From: Saccoglossus kowalevskii
Lineage: Eukaryota; Hemichordata; Enteropneusta; Harrimaniidae
NCBI RefSeq assembly: GCF_000003605.2
Contig: NW_003153251.1
Span: 114,190 to 148,639 of the forward strand
Reading direction: 5' to 3'
DNA: 34,450 nucleotides
Shown here: in pieces, positions 10,594-23,400 of the stretch
Numbering within the stretch: the first letter of the stretch is position 1
Layout of the letters: each line of letters starts with the position of its first letter
Notes under the pieces: generated by a model
Told to the model about the DNA's origin: nothing
Databases searched by the model: none
What the model saw: the letters and a program-made list of their open reading frames with translations, nothing else
Program-made: the position numbers and the translations under genes

Positions 10594-11570
10594 TCATTAT
10601 GTGCCGACCGCAAAAACTAGTTGTTCTTTGAAAGTACGTGCAAATTTTAAAACATTCTATAAACTTAAAATATCAAAATAATCAGCACGACTTTTTACTA
10701 TAAATGTGTGACATCATAATAATAAAAAATACTTATGTCTTTTTAATGTTTGAGACGAAAGCCAAAAAAGCATTTCTCCAGCTCGTTTGCTCAGATAGTC
10801 TCCCATACAATTATTAGCCACGCCCGATCGATCTTAACTTTTGAGACAGTTCGATCACCTGACCACTCGGCTATTATAGTCATTTGAATTTTTTTCGAAT
10901 TAGCGGCCATTTAATGTTTGGAAATGTTTGAAAATTGCATTGTTAGCACTTGTGTATTTCGTAAGTTGTCCTATGACCTCTACGTGATGCAGCAGTCAGT
11001 ACGAAAATAAACGGCTTTTTACGACATATTTATTGACTTTTTTTGAACTTTTACTCACTCACTTGACACAACTTTCCACGCCGTTATAATAGCTTACATC
11101 CACTATGTGCCGACTGAAAAACTAGTTGTACATTGAAAATACGTGCAAATTTTCAAACATTCTATAAACTTAAAATGTCAAATTATTCAGCAAGATTTCT
11201 ACTATGAATGTGTGACATCACAATAATAAAATTAAAAATAATGTCTTAAGTGTTTTTCATGTTTGTGTCGAAAGCCAACAAACTATTTCACCAGCTGGTG
11301 TACTCAAGTAGTCTCCCATGCAATTACTAGCCACGCTCGATTGGTCTTAAATTTTGAGACAGTTCGATCACCTGACCACTCGGGTATTATGGTCATTTGA
11401 ATTTTATTCGAATTAGCGGCAATTTTATGTTTTGAAATGTTGGAAAATTGCGTTCATTTTTACTTGTGTCTTTCGTAAGTTGACCAATGACCTCTACGTG
11501 CTGCAACAGTTTGTACAAGAATATACGTTTTTTTACGACATATTTATTTAGATTTTCGAATTTTTAACGA
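10594..11570 (+). repeat. Two direct ~500-bp sub-repeats in the left arm
   Basis: 10,594-11,050 and 11,097-11,570 align over their length. Both run from TATGTGCCGAC through AAAACATTCTATAAACTT or a close variant, the ACATCA(C)AATAATAAAA region and TCGATCACCTGACCACTCGG to CGACATATTTATT. A third, truncated copy follows at about 11,808-11,985. Confidence 0.7.
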
Positions 11571-11890
11571 TTTGTCTCAGTAATATAACAACATAGGTCG
11601 CATTTCCATGTAAATTTGCAAACTTTGCAATCACTTTTCACAACTTTGTAAGCAGTTTGTTAATTTTTTTCGTTTTTAAATGTTATAATCTGCTAACATA
11701 AGAGATTTTCCAACACAATTGCTTATTTTTTTATATTTTTAACTGCGGGGTCGATATAACAATGATATAGTTCAAATATATTAGCAAACCCACCAACCTT
11801 TCAAATGCAACTATTTGTACATTGAAAATACGTGCACATTTTAAAACATTCTATAAACTTAAAATATCAAAATAATCAGCATGACTTTCT

Positions 11891-12084
11891 ACAATAAATG
11901 TGTCACATCACAATAATAAAATACAAAAAAAACATACTTTATGTGTTTTTCATGTTTGTGATGAAAGCCAAAAAAGTATTTCTCTATTTTGGTGAAATAC
12001 TTTTGGGGTTTTCGCCACAAACACGAAAAAAGACATAAAGCATTTTTTTGTACTTTACTATTGTGATGTCACACATTTATAGTA
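11891..12084. repeat. Large hairpin at the foldback apex
   Basis: About 85 bases from 11,891 (AATGTGTCACATCACAATA) pair with the complement of the bases ending at 12,084 (TATTGTGATGTCACACATTT), around a centre near 11,985. GAAAGCCAAAAAAGTATTTC on the left corresponds to GAAATACTTTTGGGGTTTTC on the right. The broken LINE starts immediately afterwards. Confidence 0.65.
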
Positions 12085-13740
12085 TGCGAAGAACCGTTGT
12101 TTTTGTCAACAATCTGATTTTGCACCCATTGCAACACAAACCACTAAATTTTCTGCGCTTTCTTGAAGTGAAGATTCACGAAAATTGGAGATTTGTTGGA
12201 AAATGGTACGCACCAGCATATCATATAAAGGGCGCCCCCTAGTAATAAATCAGCTCGTCACCTCAAAGTTATTACACCGGTTTATGTGTCTGTGTACACC
12301 GTAACATAAGGTCGACTGCTTGCAGACTCTTTTTCTTGAGTTATTTTGGCAGGGACGACACTGGATCCCAGCGGAATTACTTTGCATGTCAAACCATGCG
12401 GGTGAACAGGGCATAATTCACCTCTCTTCACGATTAGCCGCCTTCCGTCTACAATATGTACAGCGTTACTTTTACTCTTGTTTAAAGCATCCCAGTTTTA
12501 TATTCACAGACTATTTTTTAAGGCAGATGAACGGCTTAAACTACGACAAACAACTATTTGTCATTACTCCACCCAACTCTTTTACTTGTGTCTCTGATTT
12601 CTATAGCGATATATTGAAAACATGGTACTCATGTTCATCATTAACGAAAGATGAACCACATACATATCAAGAAGTATGTGAAGAACCGTTGTTTTTCAAC
12701 AATCTGAGTTTGCACCCACCCATTGTACAAACCACTAAATCTTCTGCACTTCCGTGAGTCAAGATTGACGAAAATTGAAGATTTGTCGGAAAATGGTGAT
12801 TGGCTAACTGTTGCAGCATCACATGGATCCGTGCCGATTTATTCAGAGGGATTGTTGGCAACCGTCCTCAACATTTTACATAGAGCCATACCGACAAAAT
12901 GGAAAACTATTTTAAATAGACACGACATTGAGAGTGATATCACACCACTTGATCTAAAGTACTCACTTGAGCTTACGTATATCGATGAAGATGAAGATAG
13001 TCTTCTAAACTGTCTCCTATACAAATTCGAGAACGGAAAAATATACACATTTATCGTAGCAAAGCAAAAATTCAGGAAATATGCAAGCCGCTATGATACT
13101 GTATGCATGGACATCTTATCTTTGAACAATGAAAACAGTTTCAATTTCAAGGACTGCTATCTCGCTCTTATCACTAAGAAAATCAGTGACCTACAATGGC
13201 GCCTACTGCATGGCGGATACCCCACGGGTGGCTATTGCTTGAGTCCTAAATATATAACACAGATGTATGTCTTCTTTGTCATGAAACCGATGACCTGGCT
13301 CACATTTTCATCGAGTGCCCACGATTGGTACCACTTTTCAACCTTTTTAAAATTATCATCCACAGACTACTTGACATTGACAAAGTTCAACTGTCCACCA
13401 TGTAAGCGACTAACTATGCTTTATCATCACCACCATAAAAGCAGCTATACACGTGACTAGGATCAATAAGATGAATGAACTCTTCCAGACTGATGTGGTG
13501 GAGTACTTTACAACCAGAATCAGGCAAAGGTTGAGAAATGAGTACAACTACCATATGGTGACTCGTTCTCCAAATAAATTTATATCGCTTTGGTGCATCA
13601 ACGATGCCATATCCACTGTTGCTGGACAACTACTAGAGTACCCGGACTACATGCTTAATGGAGATGATGTTTAGCAGAGGAATGATGCTGCTGAATATGC
13701 TGACACATAAATATATCAGAACTGCCTTTTCTCGTAATTG
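12083..13740 (+). pseudogene. Broken Tx1-type LINE, ORF2 3' part
   Basis: The frame from about 12,302 (ELFWQGRHWIPAELLCM, SRLAAFRLQYVQRYFY) matches the region just after the reverse-transcriptase core in Tx1-clade non-LTR elements. After a frameshift near 12,755 the frame at 12,758-13,445 continues through KIEDLSENGDWL to DLQWRLLHGGYPTGGYCLSP, the conserved stretch before the C-terminal zinc-binding region, whose cysteines are decayed. A further frame shift leads to 13,453-13,674. Endonuclease and RT catalytic domains are missing, so the copy is truncated and inactive. A piece corresponding to 12,669-12,795 is duplicated at 12,083-12,207. The family call rests on remembered consensus features. 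Confidence 0.7.
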
Positions 13741-15675
13741 TTATGTATACGATGTGACTCGCTAGCAAACAATCGATTTGTTTTTGCTTTTTTCGCTCCT
13801 TTCAAGCAGTGTTTTAATTACTTGCGAATAAAAAAATCTCCGGTTATATTATCGAGACCAATCGTTAAAAAAACCGTTTATTTTCGTGCTGACTGCTTGA
13901 TCACGTAGAGGTCATAAGTCAACTTACGAAAGACACCAGTGCAAACGAATGCAGTTTTCCAACATTGTCAAACAATAAATGGCATATCGACCTCGCTGTT
14001 AAAGATATAGAAAAATGACCTAATGTGTTAGAAAAGCTTTTATATTAGCAGATTATAACACTATCAAAACGAAAAAATATAACAAACTGCTTACAAAGTT
14101 GTGAAAAGTGATTGCAAATTGGCACATTTACATGGAAATGTGACCTGTGTTGTTATATTATCAAGACCCACGATTAAAAGTTCGAAAAAGTAAGAAAATA
14201 TGTCGTAAAAAGCCGATTATTTTAGTACTGACTGCTGCACCACGTAGAGGTCATAGGTCAACTTACGAAAGACACACGAGAAAACGAATGCAATTCTCAA
14301 ACATTTCCAAATATTGAATGGCCGCCAATTCGAATAAAATCCAAATGACCATTATAGCCGAGTGGTCTAAAATGATTTGAATTGCATTTAAAAAGTTGGT
14401 GGGCTTTCTAATATATTTGAACTAAGTCATTATTACATCGAACCCGCAGTTAAAAACATAGAAAACATTAACAAATGTGTTGAAAAAGCACTTCTATTAG
14501 CAGATTACAACGCTAGTAAAGCGGGAACAAATTAACAAACTGCTTACAAAGTTGTGAAAAGTGATTGGAAAGTTGGCAAATTTATATGGAAATGTAACCT
14601 ATATTGTTATATTATCGAGACCCATCGGTAAAAGTTTGAAAAAGTCAATAAATATGTTGTAAATAGCCGTTTATTTTCATACTGACTGCTGCAGCACGTA
14701 GAGGTCATACGTCAACTTACAAAAGATACAAGTGGAAACAAATGCAATTTTCAAACCTTAAATGGCCGCCAATTCGAATTAAATTCAAATAACCATAATA
14801 GCCGAGTTGTCAGGTCATCGAACTGTTAAGATCAAAGTTAAGATCAATCGGGCGTGGCTATTAATTGCACGGGCACCCCAGCTGGTGAAATACATTTTTG
14901 GTTTTCGTCATAAACTTGAAAAAGACATATTGCATTTTTTTTTGTAATTTATTATTGTGATGTCACACATTTATGCTAGAAAGTCGTGCTGATTATTTTG
15001 ATATTTTAAGTATATGAAATGTCTTAACATGTGCATTTCCAATATACAACTAGTTTTTGCGGTCGGCACATAGTGGATGTAGTCTATTAAAACGGCGTGA
15101 ACAGTTGCGCAAAGTGAGTGCAAAGTTGGTAGATTTGTGTGTATATTTGAACTGAGTTGTTGTCAGATCTAACTTTGAAGTTATAATGTAGGAAATGTGA
15201 TAATATGCAAGTAAAAGTCCCGTATATTAGCAGAATGCCATAGGCGCCTACCGTAACGTGTTCTAAAACAGCCTAAAATGAAATGAAAAGCCTTTTGAAA
15301 GTTGGTGGGTTTGCTAATATATTTGAACTATGTCATTTTTACACCGACCCCGCAGTTAAAAATACAAACAAATGACCAAGTGTGTTGGGAAAGCCCTTAT
15401 ATTAGTAGATTATAACACTATCAAAACGAAAAATATAACAAACTGCTTACAAAGTTGTTAAAAGTGATTGCAAAGTTGCCAAATTTACATGGAAATGCGA
15501 CCTATGTTGTTATATTATTGAGACCAATCCTTAAAGAACGAAAGTTAGGTTAGAAGTCTCCACCCCATGGGCACCCAGTCATGTGACTTAGACATGCGCC
15601 ATTCAGGAGAAATAATGTAGAAAGCACATGTAAAATATAACACATGTATCTGCACAATTTTCTTTTTCACACAAT

Positions 15676-16170
15676 CCAAAATGGCGGCCAAGCCACCTGA
15701 CTCGTCGAAATCATATTATTTTTTGCATATACAATGATGACCAGGCATGATATACGCTAAATATCCCGTTGATCGGTTGAAGCACCTTTGAGAAACAAAG
15801 GCCACAAACTTTTGTTCAATTTTAAAATCAAAAATGACAGCCAAACAACGTGAATCGTCGATATCATATTATTTTTCGCATATGCAGGGATGACCAGGCA
15901 TGATATACGCTAAATATCCCGTTGATCGGTTGAAGCACCTTTGAGAAACAAAGGCCACAAACTTTTGTTCAATTTTAAAATCCAAGATGGCAGCCAAACT
16001 ACGTGAATCGTCGATATCATATTATTTTTCGCATATGCAGGGTTGACCAGGCATGATATACGCTAAGTATGCCATTGATCGGTTGAAGCATCTTTGTGAA
16101 ACAAAGGCTACAAACTTTTGTTCAATTTTAAAATCCAAGATGGCAGCCAAACCACGTGACCTATATGAAA
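15676..16170 (+). repeat. 153-bp tandem repeat, three copies
   Basis: GACCAGGCATGATATACGC occurs at 15,739, 15,892 and 16,045, exactly 153 bp apart. The units are about 95% alike. Each unit starts with a word such as AAGATGGCAGCCAAAC and includes TTGATCGGTTGAAGCA and ACAAACTTTTGTTCAATTTT. The fourth unit breaks off near 16,170. The ORF at 16,053-16,337 follows from the repeat and is not taken as a gene. Confidence 0.95.
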
Positions 16171-17290
16171 TCTGTTTTAGCTTCCTGAAAGAGTACGATT
16201 TAAAGATGCGGCACAGCAAAGCAGAGAATAATTACCTTCAAAGGAATTCAAAATGGCGGCCAATTCATGTGGCTAATCATAACAAATTTTCCAAACTTAA
16301 GTGTGCTTCATATATAAAAGCTAAATACTGTACATAATTAATTTTAGGAGCAAATCACATGACCACTAAAGTATTATTTCTTATATCTGTTACATACGTG
16401 TACTATATGGCATAATAAAATCTAACTGCCGAGACCTTCAGAAAGTGGTCAAATAACCACTTCCGGTCTATTTCAATCCAATATGGCTGCCAAAATAATT
16501 GACCAATCAAAATTCCGAAAAAAAGGTGCACCAGTTTATATTAGGAACTATCAATATAGAACATTTCAGAATATTTGGTTCAGTGGTTTTCTCAAATGGG
16601 TTGACGAAAAAAGTTATGGAAGAAAGAAAATAAAAGAAGAAAGAAGAAAAACAAACCCGAATGATAATAATAGCAAGCCTCGCCCTATGAGCTTAGGGCC
16701 CCTGATTATTATAGACACGCCACGTTTTCTATGATATACTCGCGCATAAGTAGACATATATAGCGCCATTAGTATATGTATGAGCGATTGTATACACCAC
16801 AAACTGCACGAAAGAAACGCAAAATTGAAGTGATCTAAGCAGAATATCTGACGTCACATAAAACTACATACACATGAAGCTATTTATTAATACTGTCCAG
16901 GGGTTTTTCTCGAAAAAACAAAATAAGAGGGAGCACAATTTTGTTACCAATTGTAACACTTTATATTATTGTTAACTGAGCAGAATCTGAGGGCGCTAGC
17001 CTCGTCCCCTGTCGGGAAGAACGCTTTCTGTCAATTGTTACCTTGTAATAAACAACATTATACAACAAACTCTATGATCTTCTCTCATCTCCAGAGAACA
17101 ATAATAATGTGTTATCTATTATTGTTAAAGCTACCTCCCTTGAATTATACATAGATAAGCACTACACTTAGAAACCTCACATGAAACATGTGTTTGTAAA
17201 AAATAACACCACTGCTAGACGTAATTGCGCTACTTCTTTCCGAGGTTCGTTCACATAACTACTTCATTCTTCCACATTCATCACCATTAT
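16171..17290. other. No gene seen; scattered 'AAATGGCGGCCAA' words
   Basis: Degenerate relatives of the 153-bp repeat's first word occur at about 16,247 and 16,479, which suggests an older, decayed extension of the array. The ORF at 16,483-16,734 begins in one of these words and becomes a low-complexity Lys/Arg/Glu stretch; it is not convincing. Confidence 0.45.
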
Positions 17291-17960
17291 CATTTATTAC
17301 CGCTCCCGTCTTGGTCCAATTTATAAACAACAAAAGAAACTTGTACGCATAATGATAATTAAAGGCAGAACCACACACAGTAGACCTCTCTTTAAGTCAC
17401 TGTGGTTTCTTGACATTTATGACCAACGTATTCATGATCTGTACAGAAATAATACCCCGTGATCTAAGTAAATATTTTTCTTTACCTGGCCATTCATACC
17501 TAACAAGATCCTTGTCAAATGAAAACTTTGTCTGCCCACGTAAAAGAACTACATTTGGTTCATTGTCAATGGATTATTCTGGAAGTTGTGGAATACCCTT
17601 CCTATCCAAATTAGAATTTTTTTAAATAGCAATACTTTCAAGCAAACATTAAAAGCACATTTTTCCAACTCATATTTTGCCAAGTAAGTTTACTATTTGC
17701 ATATCTGCGGCGAAAAACAGTGAATCTTAATTGTCAAACGTGTTTATAGTCTTTATATTTATAGTTATTTCTATTTGATTGTATCAATGTGATTTTATTT
17801 TTTAATAAAACGTCCGTCAAAATGATTATTTAGCTCCATCAGTATTCGGGAGCAGACTAGAATAGCTTGACCTAAGCTAATTTCTGTTCATCTTGTACAT
17901 TTCGTCTTGACTGTTATATTTATGTATCCTCTGGCATAAGGGTGAATAATATAATGAATT
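17290..17960 (+). pseudogene. LINE remnant (C-terminus and 3' tail)
   Basis: Translation in shifting frames gives LGPIYKQQKKLVRIM, PLFKSLWFLDIYDQRIHDLY, then RKRTTFGSLSMDYSG and WNTLPIQIRIFLNSNTFKQ. This is the typical C-terminal thumb-like tail of CR1/jockey/RTE-like non-LTR elements. It contains several frameshifts and stops. A probable 3' untranslated tail runs to about 17,960. It is a different family from the Tx1-like copy at 12-13.7 kb. The exact clade is uncertain. Confidence 0.65.
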
Positions 17961-18117
17961 AAAATTATGTTATTTGTTACAAATCGCGTTATATCACATG
18001 AGTAATATGACCAGGTCCTTTCAAATATCATAATAGCAGCTCATGTAAAGGGTTACATAATAAATTAGGTTAAACGCCTAACCTTAAAAGACACTCGACA
18101 TGAAAGTTGTTATGCGC

Positions 18118-18368
18118 GGTATATGCGCGCTGCTGTGGAACGCCGGTCGAGCCGGTGAAAATTCGAGAAAACAACACAAACTGAACTTTGAAGTAATCCC
18201 GAACAACCAAATTTATATATGTTACACACGTAGGGCTAATCTTGTTACACTGTTCAGAGGAGTCTCAACAGTCATCCCAAAGTACAGTTTTGTGCGAGTT
18301 TTGGGCCTTTGTTTTCACCGCCGCGGGTTATCAGGCGGTGAAAATGCCCGGATATCCGCGCCCGAGGA
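18118..18368. mobile_element. MITE-like element, truncated second copy
   Basis: Aligns with about 360-610 at roughly 88-90% identity by eye. The right end (TCCGCGCCCGAGGA, 18,353-18,366) is present but the left inverted end is missing. The internal hairpin is kept and extended by one base pair (18,312-18,322 with 18,334-18,344). Confidence 0.7.
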
Positions 18369-18399
18369 TATGTATATAACGCACTGGTGACACGGTCAT

Positions 18400-20389
18400 T
18401 GTTGAGATTGTAATTGAATAGCATTAAAAATGTAAACATGGTAATAGGGTGCTTTCGCGACAGACGCTTCAAATTATCAATTGTTGTTCTTGAATATTCG
18501 AACTTGTAGTTATATATTCCGAATATTTATAAATGTAGCACTATTTTATTCCAGACCGCAGAAAAACTAAAGTCAGGTGATAGTGTTTAAATCACACAGC
18601 GTTTTCTGCTGTACTGGGCAAAAGGATTCCACTTGATGTTATTAAAATATTCAAAAACAAAATATTGATATTTTACAGTGATATGTATGAATTTAAATAA
18701 TTTGATGTGAATATAGTATTTTATGAATAAAGACAATTCATTGTTAATTTCATTTATGAATTAGACCATGCAACACAAATGCAAGTGATCGGGGTTCAAT
18801 TTCAATCTGTCATAAATAACTTTTTTCTCTTTTTTGAACAAATGTTGACGTTAAATGTCCCGTTATTTGGTATCATATGATACTGCATGAAAACAGTGAT
18901 GAAATATGAACGAGGGGCTGACACTTTTTTCGCAAAGCCAAGGGTAATAACATGTACGACACTGCCAGTAGTTTGTGGAAGACACTTTTCCTTGTCAGAG
19001 TAATATGACGTTATTACGTGGATGCCAAAAAGTATGGATGAAGAGAGTACAGCGGGAGTATCGACCGACGCACAGCGAAAGTCAATGCGACGGCGTACTG
19101 TCTGTGTGCATTAACCTGTACACAGTTACAATAAAGGCAATGTGAGGTAGTTTAGCCTGAATAACATCTGTTCTTGGCCAAGTTGTTCACATCGAAATGC
19201 ACACCTAGAATATTTACCTTAGGCGAGATTTACTATAATGCAACCTAAGTTATAGAGGGCGGCTTCCACTTTACTGCTGTAACGAATAAAGCAACACAAC
19301 AAGATAAGTGCATCATACTTTCGGCATTCTTTGCATATACACTTCTACACTTTCTCTGATATGATACATCGCTTTATGTAATGTACATCTTTAAGGGATT
19401 AGGGAAACGCAAACATGATCATAGTACTTTAGACAGGCATTTTGTGCATTTTTTTATTTTTCACAGAAAAAGAAATTACATTGCTATTTTAATCAAGAAA
19501 TTCGGTGAAGTAGACGATACTTTTCTTGTACTATTACACAGAAAATACAGAACTTTCATTGATTACAATGTGAGGTTTGAATCATATGCATTAATGAGCA
19601 TAAGAAATAAACAAACTGAGTCCCCAAAGATTATGGTCCAAGTTATTACAGTGTGGTACCAGAAGGTAATGATTTAAAATATTTTGATCACGAATTCGAC
19701 ATCTTGATTTTAAATTACTATTTATAAACAGTTATAATCCTACTTAATGATAACAAACTTGAATGTCTAATTAGTGACAAAATGTTGAAAGTACATACAT
19801 AAATAGTTTATTCTTCTCACAAAAAATCTTTTACTCATTGTGTTTTTTGGCTCTCCAGTTACAATCAGTTTCAGGATGCCGCTATTACAAAATCATGGTC
19901 GCTGATTGGTCTGTTCCGTTTCAGTATATTAGCACATATTGCTATATATTATATTAACAGCTGTCTGATGTCCAGAATCGATATAGTTCTTGGACTGGTG
20001 TTAAAAGGCAACTGAGTGGTTCACACTTTGATATAGTTGGCAAAACGCCCACTAAATGAATTTCTGTACTGATCCGCGCACATATATCTTTGTTATGTAC
20101 TCGTAATAAGCAAATTATTTCTGTTCATGCCTAGTCAAAATGATTCCACGTCATGCAAGATGAAATGCACAACCATAACATTTCAGTAAGACCTTTTAAA
20201 TATATGAATTGATTCCTAAAGTTCGGGTTTATTGAATAATTGTAAATGATTGAGGGAAACTTTGTCTATTATGTAAACATCGACGAGCATCGTGGGTTAA
20301 ACATAATGATTAATCATTGGAGAGAATCTGCAAGAATCTGCAATATACAAAGTGAACTGCATTGGGCAGCATTTTAAATGATTAAAAGA

Positions 20390-20485
<96 letters not shown>

Positions 20486-23400
20486 ATATTTGTTGAAACA
20501 TGAAAAACTCGGAAACGCTTTCGCAGTCAGATTATATACCAAAGCAATCAATACACTAATGTATTATCAATCTAATTGTTTCGTCATGATTATAATAATC
20601 CAAATAAATAAATAAAGTATTAAAAACATATAAATTACATATTCGCTTACTTTTCCTTCACAATACTCCAATTGAGTCAAAACATACAATATTGCATGCT
20701 ATACGACAAAACAAACGAAAGCTATCCTTTGATTAACAACAACAATTGCGAATAACGATTATTAAGTTATATAAGAAATATAATAATGAAAGATGCTTAT
20801 TATGTCTAATATATTGTCAATTGTCAAGCAGATCGAAATTGTGTTGATTAACATTTTTGAAATTTTCAGAATGAGTTTCAAGGAAGAACGAAAGAAAATT
20901 TTCACCTGTTCATAGCTTATCAATTAATCTTAGACTGCCATACAATTCTGTATACATATCTAAGCGTCGGCTACCATAAATCATACAGACAAAACATGAC
21001 AGGGAATATTACACCTCTGCCAACATAGAGCATACAAGTGTTGGTACCAAATCAAACATGAACGTTAGAAAACGCTAAAATGCTACTCGAATTTCGTTTT
21101 GTACTATTCCATTGATTTGAATAATACAATCTTAAACCTAACCGAAACAAAGTATTAAACTAAATGGTTGTATACATGGCTTTCCAACACAATAATTTAT
21201 ATGTGATACGAATGACTTAATATAGAATAAATACACTAACGTGACAACTTGTATGCCAGTATGGCGACGTGATTGTATTTTGAGTGCATCGTTTAAAGGT
21301 GCACAGATTCCGAACCCAATAATCAACGCACATATACGTTGTGTGTCATTTATATTGAACCAAATATTGTACAATAACAGTTATGGTTGCGCGAAACGTA
21401 TTTTTCGTTATTGGGGATGGCTGGACGGCCAATATTATTTTACATCTAGGAATACTCTCAAAACACCCTTGTCGAGGAAGAAAGGTTACAATATTCAAAC
21501 TGAATAAAATTACTCCCTCTACAGAACACAAACACTTGGAATTGAGTCCCAATCAAGAATACATTTGATAAAGTATATTATCTACCCCATATTTGTACCC
21601 CTCGAATGTATATTAAAAATTGTCTCATTATATGGTATTATGCAAACAACATTTCATACTTTATATATTTTATTCGAAAGCAACACAGTGCTCGAAAATC
21701 AGTTCATGTCAATAATGTTTTCACATATAGTTGATATATAATGGAAATTCATAATTGAAGATATAATTAATATAATTAAATATACTATAACAATTTTAGT
21801 ACAAAGTTCATAATAAACCTAGTTTGTCAATGCAAAACAAAAAACGCGCAAATTTTACTTATTGTTATATTTTTTATATGATATATATTTTGAGGTTATT
21901 AGCCTCAAATACCGCGGAGATAACATATGGCATTTCCGGAAGCAGGGATATTATTTCCTGTGTCCAACAGAACAACCTCATTATCATATGTGCAACAGCG
22001 CCAGCACGTAAATATAAAACAGACAAAACAGTGGTAGAGAGCGTTGTGCACTCGTTTGTTGTGGAATACACTTATAATTGGTGGGGGGAATAATATCAAT
22101 CATAGCAATTTGATTGAGTTAATCTAGTAAATGTTCTTATACTATTCAGCAAAGTTCTAACAAAATATTTATGTCAACATGCACCCAAATAAAATATCCG
22201 CATTTGAAAATGTAGTCGTCCAAGTGCGTTGACAGAGAACGCTTCATTACAAACAAAGACGCCATCTCGCGGGTCGCAGTTTCAGCAATTATTATAGTTT
22301 TTGGCCGAAAAAGACGGATCTGTTGCAAGCATTTGCTAGGTTACGGGAATAGAATGCAATATCGGAATTTCGTTCTGTGTGTCAGTGTTATTGATTATCA
22401 GAAAAAAAACAGTCATGTGACTTAGTGTGAATATGACGTCATATAACTCTATGCTCACACATAGTTGCTCGTACGATAAAGTAGTATTGTACATATTGCA
22501 CATTGTCATGTTTTATATATTTTTTATATTGCGAGTGAAATGCGTCAGTAATTTCCATTTATATAATATTAGACTTACATTAATGTACCTCTCATATTAT
22601 ATAAGTGTTTAGTCATATATATATTTGCCTGACATAATTCAGTATTTTCTACATTACTTAAATCAAACACTAGATAATATCTTCCATTTGTCACACATAT
22701 CCGGGTTTGGCGGTATTCGTCTCCATCACATACCATGTCTACTTCCTATTGCATTAACATACTGTCAAAGATAAAATCGAAAAAAATCGTTTTCAAAAAA
22801 TTAAAATAACTAATAACCACACCAGGTGCAATAATGTCATGCTTTTATATATTGAAAAATGTTTTTAAAATTGTATATAAAAAAACTTTGGGAATATTAA
22901 TCGCCAGAAAGACACTTAAATATTGTATATGCGTTATTCATCTAGAAAAGGGTTGTTTAATTCAGGACGTTAATACACAAATACAATTATGCTGCATTTT
23001 GTTATTAGATTCACAGTAAAACCTGTTACTTGTTTGATCTTGTTTGACATACAATTATTGCAAATTGTCATACTAAACCATGACGATTGCTATGTCAGCC
23101 TCGCACTATATATTGTTAGTATGTTGTATAAATTGTTATACGTTATTTGCCAGACATTATATTGGCGTGAAAATCAAAACCATGACAATTTAAAGTCAAT
23201 TACAGGGAGAAATGATAATTTACATATACATTATAAATTGTCCATGTTTCAGAGTTATTGACATTAAATAATATTGTGTTACAGCTTTATAATCTAGTGC
23301 ATATATTCAGTAATACTTCATTGTAGTGTAATGATTTGCAATGAATGGCATTTACCTTTTTCTTCACAGAGATAATGTGTACTGTACGTCTCACAATTTA

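Larger units (their letters stand above)
10107..15540. mobile_element. Foldback-type composite with long inverted arms
   Basis: Blocks on the left (about 10,107-12,000) reappear inverted on the right (about 13,840-15,540). For example, TGACCACTCGG near 10,860 and 11,374 is CCGAGTGG at 14,359; CCTCTACGTG near 10,977 and 11,490 is CACGTAGAGG near 13,903, 14,241 and 14,694; and the block AATATAACAACATAGG at 10,166 and 11,582 appears complementary at 14,147 and 15,505. Each arm contains several direct copies of these blocks. Long inverted arms made of sub-repeats are the hallmark of foldback (FB/TU-type) elements. The family assignment is by structure only; no transposase was found. A LINE fragment interrupts the centre. 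Confidence 0.6.

Noticed and set aside
15676-16170. CRISPR-like regular spacing
   Set aside because: The whole 153-bp unit is repeated with no unique spacers, in an animal genome; it is a simple tandem satellite.
19381-19677. 98-codon ORF
   Set aside because: Composition looks random, there is no domain or splice context, and the surroundings are AT-rich intergenic.
21824-22093. 89-codon ORF overlapped by two minus-strand ORFs
   Set aside because: No similarity recognised on either strand; overlap on both strands suggests chance.
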